18,076 nt of DNA from a bacterium (GTDB lineage: Bacteria; SZUA-182; DTGQ01): the NCBI GenBank assembly GCA_023512255.1, contig JAILZY010000070.1:1-18076 (forward strand). The letters run 5' to 3'. The notes beneath the pieces were generated by a model. The model did no database searches and was not told the DNA's origin. It was given only the letters and a program-made list of their open reading frames with translations. This document shows positions 7,541 to 15,400 of the stretch, one piece after another. The position numbers and the translations under genes are program-made. Numbering within the stretch: the first letter of the stretch is position 1; each line of letters starts with the position of its first letter.

Positions 7541-8749
7541 ATGCTCATCTTGACCCTGATTAAGGTTTCCCTAAAGAGCCTGTGGGCCAATAAAATGCGC
7601 TCCTTTCTGGCCACCTTGGGCATCATTATCGGCGTTGGGGCAGTGATTGCCATGCTTGCTCTTGGAGAGGGAGCCAAGCGGCAGATTACCCAAAAAGTTT
7701 CTTCTCTGGGGAGCAATCTGATGATCTTGCGGCCTGGGCAGAAGGGAAGTCGCGGGGTTCAGAGCAGCACCTACGACAACTTAAAGCTTGAGGATGCCGA
7801 AGCCATCCTGCATAAGGTGCCTGAGGTCTTGCAGCTTTCGCCGGTCATCCGGGGCAGTGCTCAGGTAAAATATTTGAATCAGAATACCCGTGTTCCGATC
7901 ACTGGCGCGGCAGTAACCTATTTTTCGATCCGAAACTTCGCTCTTCAGCATGGGCGGCCATTTACTGATGCTGAAACCAGAGAGCAGGCTAGGTTAGCTG
8001 TAATCGGATCGCAAACCGCTGATGATCTGTTTAAAGGGCGCTCTCCTCTTGGCAAGGTGATCAAAGTGAACGGCCTGAATTTTAAGATTATCGGCCTGCT
8101 GAAGGTCAAGGGTGATGAAGGCTGGTACAATCCGGACAATCAGCTCATTATCCCTTACACTACAGCCATGAAGCAGCTCTTTGGGCTTGATTACCTTGGG
8201 GGGATTGACCTTCAGATCAAAAAAGGGGTTGATCCTGAGGAAGTTAAAAAGAAGATCACGGCGGTGATGAGACACCAGCATCGGATCCCGGCTGATATGC
8301 CTCTTGATTTTACCCTTCAGAGCCAGGCCGAGGTTCTCGAAACTCTAAACTCCATCACCCTGGCCCTGACCCTGCTGCTTGGCGGAATTGCCAGTATCTC
8401 CCTCCTGGTAGGTGGGATCGGGATCATGAACATTATGCTGGTTACCGTAACCGAAAGAACACGGGAAATTGGTATTCGCAAGGCCTTGGGAGCCCGAAAC
8501 CGAGATATCTTGCGGCAGTTTCTCTTTGAGTCTACCCTGATTAGCCTGATCGGCGGAGGCATTGGCGTGGCCCTTGGCATTGGCATCTGCTATTTGATTG
8601 ACTCTATCTTTTCCTTCTCTACCCTGATTCAGCCTACCTATGTGGCTATTGCCTTTTCATTTTCGGCGGCAGTGGGCACTTTTTTTGGATTTTATCCGGC
8701 TCTGCGAGCGGCAAGACAAGATCCGATCGAGGCCTTAAGATATGAGTAA
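7541..8749 (+). CDS. ABC transporter permease, MacB/FtsX family
   Basis: This 402-residue inner-membrane protein has the standard MacB architecture. An N-terminal amphipathic segment and first helix (about residues 5-45, with LRSL-like SLWANKMRSFLATLGIIIGVGAVIAML) lead into a periplasmic domain (about 45-265). The C-terminal FtsX unit has three membrane helices at about 270-305, 330-355 and 365-390. The loop VTERTREIGIRKALGAR and the ending PALRAARQDPIEALRYE are hallmark FtsX/MacB motifs. With the ATPase 66 nt upstream and the adaptor before that, it forms the motor part of an efflux or export machine. ATG 7541 has GAGGAG 9 nt upstream; a TTG two codons earlier is too close to the SD. The substrate is unknown; family members export macrolides, peptides, siderophores and lipoproteins. 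The 3' end is repeated in several partial copies of GCCTTAAGATA (8732-8805). Confidence 0.94.
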   Translation: MLILTLIKVSLKSLWANKMRSFLATLGIIIGVGAVIAMLALGEGAKRQITQKVSSLGSNLMILRPGQKGSRGVQSSTYDNLKLEDAEAILHKVPEVLQLSPVIRGSAQVKYLNQNTRVPITGAAVTYFSIRNFALQHGRPFTDAETREQARLAVIGSQTADDLFKGRSPLGKVIKVNGLNFKIIGLLKVKGDEGWYNPDNQLIIPYTTAMKQLFGLDYLGGIDLQIKKGVDPEEVKKKITAVMRHQHRIPADMPLDFTLQSQAEVLETLNSITLALTLLLGGIASISLLVGGIGIMNIMLVTVTERTREIGIRKALGARNRDILRQFLFESTLISLIGGGIGVALGIGICYLIDSIFSFSTLIQPTYVAIAFSFSAAVGTFFGFYPALRAARQDPIEALRYE

Positions 8750-8905
8750 CGCCTTAAGATAAGAGCCTTAAGATAAGATATGATTAGTCTTAAGATATGA
8801 TTAACAAGGATGAGTAAAGATACAAGTAATACATACATACAAAGTAATACATACATAAAGATATAAGTAATACATAATAAGATACTCGCAATACAATACG
8901 ATTAA
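8732..8905. repeat. Tandem repeats extending from the permease 3' end
   Basis: GCCTTAAGATATGAGTAAC (8732-8750) contains the permease stop codon and is followed by GCCTTAAGATAAGAG, CCTTAAGATAAGATATGATTAG and TCTTAAGATATGATTAAC. Next come repeats of AAGTAATACATACATA to about 8875. The block appears to be successive slippage copies starting from the gene's last codons. Confidence 0.7.
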
Positions 8906-8912
8906 CCAGATT

Positions 8913-9027
8913 CGCTCTTATTTATTAGCTACCATTGAGAGATATACCCCCCTAATAAGAGCTAAGCCCCTTCGAGGGTTTATGGTTACTCTGATATAGG
9001 GTTTATGGTGTCTGATATATAAGAGCG
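8913..9027 (+). mobile_element. MITE family 1, copy 2 (115 bp)
   Basis: This element has the same terminal inverted repeats as copy 1, CGCTCTTATTTATTAGC at the left and TATATAAGAGCG at the right. The interior also matches, with CTAATAAGAGCTAAGC, TTCGAGGGTTTATGG and a second GGGTTTATGG. The flanks ACCAGATT (8905-8912) and ACCAGAGA (9028-9035) match at 6 of 8 positions, in keeping with an eroded 8-bp target duplication. It lies between the permease and TolC genes, about 240 bp before the TolC start. No coding capacity. Confidence 0.8.
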
Positions 9028-9063
9028 ACCAGAGATTATAACTAGATGATGAGTGGTCCTCTC

Positions 9064-9128
9064 GCTAACAAAGTGCGCAATTTGGGCGGGCCCCAAGGTC
9101 CACCCCTACAATTGATTGGGTAATTGGA
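9064..9128. repeat. Dispersed repeat family 3, copy 2
   Basis: GCTAACAAAGTGCGCAATTT and CCCCTACAATTGATTGGGTA followed by ATTGGA match the repeat at 973-1076, with a related but imperfect GC-rich hairpin between them. Here the 20-bp unit is single rather than triple. The following 9130-9240 is GATGATG-rich and holds nothing else I recognise. Confidence 0.75.
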
Positions 9129-9265
9129 TCTGCTCTCGAATTTAGCGAAAGAACCAATTAGATGGTGATTAACTGGATGATTAGTATGGTGATGATGCCA
9201 TTGATGATGTGGATGATACCGTAATGAGTAATCTGCTATCTGTTTTCAGCAGAAGGAGAGAAACT

Positions 9266-11077
9266 ATGAACACTACCAGCCTACCGATTGTATGGCTACT
9301 TTTTGCCTTGCTGCCCTCCTTTTTTATTCCAGGGGTCAGCAGGGCAAAGGAGCCTTCCAGGATACATCAGGGATTTTTGGAAACCGATCGAAGAGAGGTG
9401 GCTGAAGTGGATAGAGAGGCTACTGCTGAAGTGGGCCAGGAGCCCTCTGGATCAGAGCCCTCTGGATCAGAGCCCTCTGGATTAGAGCAGAAGACTGAGG
9501 TCCCAAAATCATCATCAGGCCCTTCGAGCCCTGAATACCTAACTTTTAGTCTGGAAGATGCGGTTTTGCTAGCCTTAAACCGAAACCGCGACCTCAAGGT
9601 TCAGATCATCAATCCCCAGATCGCCGAGACCGCAGTCGAGGAAAAGAAAGCTTCTTTTGATTTTGAGCCATCGTTAAAACTCCAGGTTGAGCAAACTACG
9701 GACTCTAGTTTACTTAGCCAGAAGGATATCCGCAAGGCAGCTCGCGATGAATATCCCAATATGCCTGATGAGATCTTTGACTCATACTTTAACGAATATT
9801 TTGGTAATGTACGGCAGGCTGAGATTGAAAAAAAGGCTCAAATTTCCGGTGGAGCACTTTCGCTTTCCAAGCTTTTCTCAACCGGAACAAGGCTTGAGCT
9901 CAATCTTCAAGGTCAATATAGCGATGAGGAGAGAAGCCAGCGGATCAGCAAAACCGACGCAGCAGAGGAAAAATTATCATCATCATCAAGCCGCTCCAAT
10001 GCCTCGGCCAGCTTGACCCTCACCCAGCCTCTTCTGGCCGGCAGGGGGAGGAAAATCAACCTCTGCCTGGTCCGTGAGGCGGAATTTGACCGGCAGATTT
10101 CTGCCTATGAGCTTAAGCAGTATGTGATTGAGCTTGTGGCCAGGGTTCAAAAAACGTACTGGGACCTGGTACTGGCTGAAGAGAAGCTGAGCATTCGGGA
10201 AAAATCCCTAGAGTTATCCGAGCGCCAGATGGAGGAAACCAAGGAGAAGATTCGGCTGGGGAAACAGGCTGAATCAGAGCTCATCTTTGCCCAGGCCGAA
10301 GTGGCTGCAGAAAAGGGGAAGGTGATTGACGCAAAGAGCATACTAACCCAGCGGACCCTAGATTTTTTGCGCCTCTTAAACCCTGAGGTCGATATGCTCT
10401 GGGAGCGGCGGGTTACCCTGACCACTCCCCCGGCTCCGATCGAGCAGGAGATAGGCCCGATGGATGAGCTCATAGCTACAGCCTTTCGGTCCAGAGCCGA
10501 CCTTGCCCAGGCTTATCTCAATCTTCAGAAGGGAGACCTCGAAGTAATTCGGACCCAAAATGGACTCATGCCACGGCTTGATTTTTTTATCACTCTAAAA
10601 AGCCTGGCCTCTGGGATCCAATTTCCTGTCTCTCTCAGTGACTTTAACGGTTCTGACTATGCAGTGGGTTTTAGCCTTTCTCGGCCCTTGGGTAACATTG
10701 GAGCTAAAGCTCAATCCCGCCGAGCCGGCTTGAGCCGTCTCAAATATCTTGAAAGCATCGAGAATCTGAAGCAGGCCATTCAGGTTGAGGTCCGAAAGGC
10801 AGTGGTGGAGATCGAGCGCTGTCGGCAGCAGATTGTGGCCATGCAGGCTAATCGGAGCAGACAGGAAGAGAAGCTGAAGGTCGAGCAGGAAAAATTTCGT
10901 CTTGGCCGATCCACAAACCTGGCCGTCTTTCAGGCTCAGCGGGACCTTACTGAAGCCAAACTCGGCGAGGTTACCGCAGTTGTTGACCAGATTAAGGCTT
11001 TCATTGATCTTAAGGTGTGTCAAGGGACCCTGCTGCAAGAGTGGTCGATTGAGATGGCTTCCCCGCTCATCAGGTAG
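9266..11077 (+). CDS. TolC-family outer-membrane efflux channel
   Basis: This 603-residue protein would form the trimeric outer-membrane exit duct for the adaptor/ABC pump encoded just upstream. The start, ATG 9266, has AAGGAG at 8 nt and opens a clear signal peptide (hydrophobic core PIVWLLFALLPSFFIPGV, probable cleavage after SRA near residue 26). A Ser/Pro/Glu-rich linker follows, with three copies of a 15-bp unit encoding EPSGS-type pentapeptides (9440-9484). The first OEP half begins at YLTFSLEDAVLLALNRNRDL (about residue 90) and the second near residue 390 (GPMDELIATAFRSRADLAQAYL). Long Glu/Lys/Gln-rich helices (REKSLELSERQMEETKEKI...) fit the periplasmic alpha-barrel. At 603 residues it is longer than typical TolC proteins (roughly 430-490), owing to the linker and an inserted region around residues 150-270. 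Minus-strand ORFs inside it are shadows. Confidence 0.92.
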   Translation: MNTTSLPIVWLLFALLPSFFIPGVSRAKEPSRIHQGFLETDRREVAEVDREATAEVGQEPSGSEPSGSEPSGLEQKTEVPKSSSGPSSPEYLTFSLEDAVLLALNRNRDLKVQIINPQIAETAVEEKKASFDFEPSLKLQVEQTTDSSLLSQKDIRKAARDEYPNMPDEIFDSYFNEYFGNVRQAEIEKKAQISGGALSLSKLFSTGTRLELNLQGQYSDEERSQRISKTDAAEEKLSSSSSRSNASASLTLTQPLLAGRGRKINLCLVREAEFDRQISAYELKQYVIELVARVQKTYWDLVLAEEKLSIREKSLELSERQMEETKEKIRLGKQAESELIFAQAEVAAEKGKVIDAKSILTQRTLDFLRLLNPEVDMLWERRVTLTTPPAPIEQEIGPMDELIATAFRSRADLAQAYLNLQKGDLEVIRTQNGLMPRLDFFITLKSLASGIQFPVSLSDFNGSDYAVGFSLSRPLGNIGAKAQSRRAGLSRLKYLESIENLKQAIQVEVRKAVVEIERCRQQIVAMQANRSRQEEKLKVEQEKFRLGRSTNLAVFQAQRDLTEAKLGEVTAVVDQIKAFIDLKVCQGTLLQEWSIEMASPLIR

Positions 11078-11175
11078 GCTGTTATAATTTTTATTAATAT
11101 ATTTATTAAATAATTAATATACTGACTAATATTAATATCCTGCCTAACTACCCATTTTCATTAATGTATTACCTA

Positions 11176-11325
11176 CTACACTTTTGCACTTTTTATAACC
11201 GTTTCACTACCAGACCACTTTTATCGTCATTACTGCTATCATCAATAATTCTGCAATTAAAGAGTCCCCGGCCACAGTCAGTGGAGTAGGAATGGGGGTG
11301 AATTTTCGAAAGCTTTCCCCTATCT
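11176..11325 (+). repeat. Composite dispersed repeat, shared with 17587-18003
   Basis: The left part (CTACACTTTTGCACTTTTTATAA, then TTTCACTACC, GACCACTTTTATCGTCATT) matches 17589-17643. The right part (TCAATAATTCTGCAATTAAAGAG through GGGGGTGAATTTTCG and AAAGCTTTC) matches about 17926-18003. The intervening body of the MITE family 2 element seen at 17618-17910 is missing here, so this is a deleted version of the same nested repeat. The minus-strand ORF across it (11193-11399) is repeat-derived. The preceding 11078-11175 is AT-rich with no recognisable terminator. Confidence 0.7.
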
Positions 11326-11350
11326 TGACATTCAGCGTTAAAGATGCAAT

Positions 11351-11637
11351 AGACTTTATCGGAAAAAAGTGTTAAACTGAATATTAAACCGATTTTCATA
11401 TTGTATCAAAGTTCAAGGGGGTTAAAAGGAGATGATAAGATATTCTAAACTTGAGAACAAGCCAAGGATTTTCAAAAGTCTTACAGGATTGACTCCTCCA
11501 GCCTTCCTTGAACTGCTTGAGAAATTTATCTATAAACCTCACTATGAAGATTTGGTTATGGTAGGCCACATACTGTTTCCATAACCAAATAAAATAAAAC
11601 GATCTAACATGTAAGTTTATTATTTCCGATAAAGTTT
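11351..11637 (+). mobile_element. Insertion-sequence deletion derivative (287 bp)
   Basis: AGACTTTATCGGAAA at 11351-11365 and its inverted partner at 11623-11637 (AAACTTTATCGGAAA on the minus strand) match at 14 of 15 positions and bound the segment. AAT flanks both outer ends (11348-11350, 11638-11640), consistent with a 3-bp target duplication, although so short a match could be chance. Only a transposase stub lies inside, and the right end follows 38 bp after its stop, so most of the transposase gene has been deleted. The IS probably belongs to an IS5-like family, judging from the stub. Confidence 0.65.
11432..11584 (+). pseudogene. Transposase N-terminal stub (helix-turn-helix)
   Basis: A 50-codon frame starts ATG 11432 just after AAAAGGAG, a good ribosome site, and reads MIRYSKLENKPRIFKSLTGL, then PPAFLELLEKF. 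The pattern of a short basic start, a conserved TGLT and an EF/FLELLEKF helix is typical of the N-terminal HTH domain of DDE transposases of the IS5 type. Full-length relatives run to roughly 250-300 residues; here the frame ends in TAA after 50 and no catalytic DDE part follows. It is a non-functional remnant of the surrounding IS. Confidence 0.6.
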
Positions 11638-11651
11638 AATTAAAAGAGGTT

Positions 11652-11772
11652 CGCTCTTATATATCAGACACCATAAACCCTATATCAGAACAACAATAAA
11701 CCCTCGAAGGGGCTTAGGGGCTTAGCTCTTATTAGGGTTATGTCTCTCAATGGTAGCTAATAAATAAGAGCG
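11652..11772 (-). mobile_element. MITE family 1, copy 3 (121 bp), perfect 8-bp target duplication
   Basis: The same element as copies 1 and 2 is present in reverse orientation. CGCTCTTATATATCAGAC is at the left and AGCTAATAAATAAGAGCG at the right. It is flanked on both sides by exactly AAGAGGTT (11644-11651 and 11773-11780). A small internal duplication (GGGGCTTAGGGGCTTAG) accounts for its extra length. It ends 55 nt before the NRPS start codon, so it makes up much of that gene's proximal upstream region. Confidence 0.88.
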
Positions 11773-11827
11773 AAGAGGTTAAAAAAGAGGGCTTAGAATT
11801 AGAAGAATTAGGATTGGAGAAGGTTTT

Positions 11828-12490
11828 ATGAGCATGTTCTCGCTTTATCCCCTAACTTATCCCCAGCGGGCCATTTGGCTCACTGAAAAGGTTTACCCCA
11901 ACACCAGCATCCATAATATAACCTGTTCGGTAAAGATCATGGGAGAAGTTGACTACTCCCTTCTTTCTGAGATGATCAATCTCTGCCTCGAGCAAAACGA
12001 CGGCCTTCGCTTTCGCCTCATCGAACATAACGGCCAGCCGAAGCAGTATGTAAGCCCCTATACTCGACGGGAGATCCCCTTTTTCGACTTCAGCCAAAGC
12101 ACTGGGCCGGAAGAACAATTATATGCTTGGGATAGAAAGATCGCCGCTTCGCCGATGAAGCTCATCGAGAGCGATCTTTACGACTTTGCCCTTTTCCGCC
12201 TGAGCAGTTCTGTGGGTGGGTTTTATATCAAGCTTCACCATCTCATTTCTGATGCCTGGGGACTGGCCGTTACGGTGGACTGGATTTTGAAGAACTATTT
12301 TGAAAACTGCTCAAAGAAGAATATTGAGGACTGCTCAAAAGGGAACGGCTCAAAGCAAAGGTGGGAGGCTGAAGACGGGCGGGGTTTGGTTGAGGAATCG
12401 GGCTGGGAAGATAATGAGGAAGACTTAGGGAGAAGCTCTCAAGAAGAGGAAGAGGAAAAAAGAGAAAGGGGAAATGTCCTTCTTATTTAG
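11828..12490 (+). CDS. NRPS, first part: N-terminal half of condensation domain
   Basis: These 220 residues are the start of a non-ribosomal peptide synthetase. YPLTYPQRAIWLTEKVYP (residues 5-22) is the C1 motif. The catalytic C3 motif is HHLISDAWG, with H137, H138 and D142 (the HHxxxDG pattern, Ala replacing the usual Gly). After residue about 160 the chain becomes a low-complexity Lys/Asn/Glu-rich linker (SQEEEEEKRERG) and stops at TAG 12488. The C domain resumes one frame back at SYLDYLLSEQ (from 12481), so this is half of a split gene. The start ATG follows a GGAGAAGG sequence. A C domain with no carrier protein before it suggests a starter domain that acylates the first amino acid, or one taking its donor from another protein. 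Confidence 0.85.
   Translation: MSMFSLYPLTYPQRAIWLTEKVYPNTSIHNITCSVKIMGEVDYSLLSEMINLCLEQNDGLRFRLIEHNGQPKQYVSPYTRREIPFFDFSQSTGPEEQLYAWDRKIAASPMKLIESDLYDFALFRLSSSVGGFYIKLHHLISDAWGLAVTVDWILKNYFENCSKKNIEDCSKGNGSKQRWEAEDGRGLVEESGWEDNEEDLGRSSQEEEEEKRERGNVLLI
12469..12475 (+). other. Frame change point; in-phase X XXY YYZ heptamer GGGAAAT
   Basis: The NRPS reading frame must move by -1 between 12418 (where the downstream frame opens) and 12490 (stop of the upstream frame). Within that overlap, G GGA AAT has the X XXY YYZ pattern in phase with the upstream frame, 13 nt before its stop. A purine-rich AAGAGGAAGAGG lies about 15 nt upstream. A slip there would give GGG AAA TGT CCT TCT TAT TTA GAC, joining directly to SYLDYL. 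A single-base loss in the A6 or G4 runs, real or from assembly, explains the data equally well. Confidence 0.3.
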
Positions 12491-15400
12491 ACTATCTTCT
12501 CAGCGAACAGGCCTTTACCAGTTCAGCAAGGTGGCAGAAAAATAAAGCCTTCTGGGAGGAGAAATTCAGCACTATCCCTGAGCTGACAGACTTAACATCC
12601 GCTCCCTTAGGCCAGCGCCGGCTGGAGGCGGTAAGGAAAACCTTTTTGCTCGATCAAGCCTTGACGGCTCAGGTCCGCGGCCTCTGCCGTCAGCTGGGCA
12701 TTTCCGTGCCTGTCCTCTTTCAAGCCCTCCTCTTTACCTATCTCTACCGCCTAACCTCCCAGCACGATCTGATCATCGGCACTCCCCTTCTGAACCGCTT
12801 AACTCCGGCTGAAAAAAACACCATTGGTATGTTTGTCCATAACCTCCCCCTGCGCCTCTATGTTGATGAAGCTAAACCCTTTGGGGATTTTGTCCATGAG
12901 GTAGCTAAAGAGGCAAGAGCAGTGTTAAAGCATCAAAGATATCCCTATGAGCTTTTACTGCGCTATGTCAGGCAAAGACACAACCTTCAGTCCACTCTCT
13001 ACAGCCTTGTCCTATCGCCTATTAACGCCGCGCTGGATAGTTATAATAGACAGCATGTCAGGGCGAGGTGGCTTTTCCCTGAAAGCCAGCCTGAGCCTTT
13101 GATCATTCACCTAACTGATCCTGCATCCTCTGATCCTGCGGGCGAAGGCCGCCTGATGATGCACTACGACCACCGGCTCGATCTCTACTCTCCGGCCGAT
13201 ATTGAGCGCCTGCATCAGCACCTGCTGAATCTTCTAACCGATGCGGCTCATCATCCTGAAAAGAGGCTTTATGAGCTGAAGCTCCTCTCAGAGGCGGAAG
13301 AGCGGCAGATTTTATACGAATTTAATCAAACCAGCCTAGATTATCCTCAAAAAGATAAGACCGTGCACCAGCTTTTTGAAGAGCAGGTCAAGCGGACGCC
13401 TGAAAGCCCTGCGCTGGTCTTTAGGGGAGAATCCTTAACCTACCGCCAGCTCAATGCTCGGGCTAATCAGCTGGCCCGGCGGCTGAGGGAAAAGGGCGTC
13501 GGCCCGGATGATATTGTCGCCCTTATTCTGCCCCGCTCGCTGGAGATAGTCATCGGCATGATGGGCATTTTAAAGGCCGGCGGAGCCTATCTGCCCATAG
13601 CCTTCGATTATCCGCTCGAGCGCATTAAATACATGCTGGAAGACTCGAGGGCTAAGCTCATTATCACTCAAGAGAGCCTCTATCGAAAGATCCACCAGCA
13701 GATTAAGCCTACAGGGCAGTCTGAGGCAGGCCTTAAGGGCGAGGTCATCTTTCTCGACCAGGATTTCTTTTCAGAGAATGAAAATGAGGCCGCAGACCTG
13801 CCGAATCAAAATCAGCCTAAGGATCTGATCTATGTTATCTACACCTCAGGCTCAACCGGCCGCCCCAAGGGAGTAATGATCGAGCACCGGGGTGTCAGCA
13901 ACTATCTTCAGGCTGTCCATCCCATCCAGCAGGCTCAGGCAGGCCAAACTTTACTATCTATCAACAGCGTTTCTTTTGATATGTTTTCTATGGAGATTCT
14001 TTTTTCGCTCTGCTTTGGGCTGAGAATCATTTTAGCCAGCGAGCCAGAGATTCAAAATCCAAGGCTTTTAGCCCAGCTGATAGAAAAATACCGCCCTGAG
14101 ATCATCGTAGCTGTTCCCTCCTTTGCCAGCCGCTTCTTGGATGATAAATTTTGGGCTGATCAAAAGGAGAAAACCAGCCAGAACTTACAGGATGCAGGCC
14201 AGCCGCAGATTAAAACCTTTTATTTAGGAGGAGAGCCGGTTACGGTTGAGCTGATAAACAAATTAAAGCAGAGATTTCCAGGGGTTAAAATAATTAATGC
14301 ATATGGTCCTACAGAGATTACTATGGCCTGCACTGCCAAGGATATTTCAGCCGGTGAGCCGCTGATAGGCCGTCCCCTAGCCAATTATCAAATTTTCATT
14401 CTCGATCAATACCAACATCCTCTTCCCGTCGGCACAGCAGGTGAGATCTGCGTCAGCGGTGTAGGTCTAGCTCGGGGCTACCTAAGACAGCCTGAGCTTA
14501 CCAGCCAGCGCTTTGTGCCTCATCCCTGGGTGAGGGGAGAGAGGATTTACAAAACAGGCGATCGGGGCAGGTGGCTGCCGAGCGGGGAGATAGAGTTTTT
14601 GGGAAGATATGATAATCAGGTAAAAATTCACGGCCAGAGGGTAGAGCTTGGAGAAATTGAACACTGCCTTTTGGGGCACGAAAAGATCAAAGAGGCTGTG
14701 GTAGCAGTTGAAGATGACGGCAGAGGCCAAAAGCAGTTGTGCGCCTATCTAGTGGCTGAAGATGGGCTTAAGCTGGCTGAGCTCAAGCTTTTTTTAGGTG
14801 AGAGACTGCCTCGCCACATGATACCGACGCGCTTTTGCCGGCTTGCCAAGATTCCCCTCACCGCTAGCGGGAAAATCGACCGCCGGGCGCTCGCTCAGAC
14901 AGCTGAGGCGGTTGAGGCTGAGACTGAATACGAAGCCCCGCAGGGAGGGGATGAGGAGCGGCTGGCGGCTATTTTCGGCGAGGTGCTCGGCTTAGAGCGG
15001 GTGGGGGCTAGGGACAGCTTCTTTGATCTTGGGGGTGACTCTTTGAGATTTATGGATCTGGCGGCAAGGATTTATCAGGAGTTCGGCTTTGGCCTGGGGC
15101 TGCAGGATTTTTGGGCAAAGCCTACGGTCAGAGATACAGCTAGATGGCTCGCTCAGAAGAAAGAGAGGGAGAAAAAGAATATCAGGCCGCAGGATAATAT
15201 CAGCCCGCAGGATCAGCTTCAGTCGGGGCAAGACGGCGGCAGGCGACTGAGGGAAGAGGAGATAGACGCTGGGGGCGGCGGCCGCGGTAAGAGCTGTGAA
15301 GTTAACAGCCGGTCCTATTTTAACCCGTCCTATTTTGACTTTTTTAAAATGCTCTCTGAGCCTCCAGCCAGACTGATTGAGGAGGGGAAACTGCCGAGGC

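Noticed and set aside
10595-11038. 147-codon minus-strand ORF inside the TolC gene
   Set aside because: It lies antisense to a clearly coding TolC-family region and has no family features.
11193-11399. Minus-strand ORF of 68 codons
   Set aside because: It is read entirely from the composite dispersed repeat and crosses into the IS left end, so it is not an independent gene.
12456-12462. A AAA AAG heptamer, the classic bacterial -1 slippery site
   Set aside because: Its codon phase matches the downstream frame, not the upstream NRPS frame that a ribosome would be reading, so it cannot act as the shift site as written.
12646-12648. TTG 12646 as the start of a separate NRPS gene
   Set aside because: Conserved C-domain sequence (SYLDYLLSEQ, FWEEKF) lies upstream in the same frame and there is no Shine-Dalgarno, so this is the interior of a split gene.
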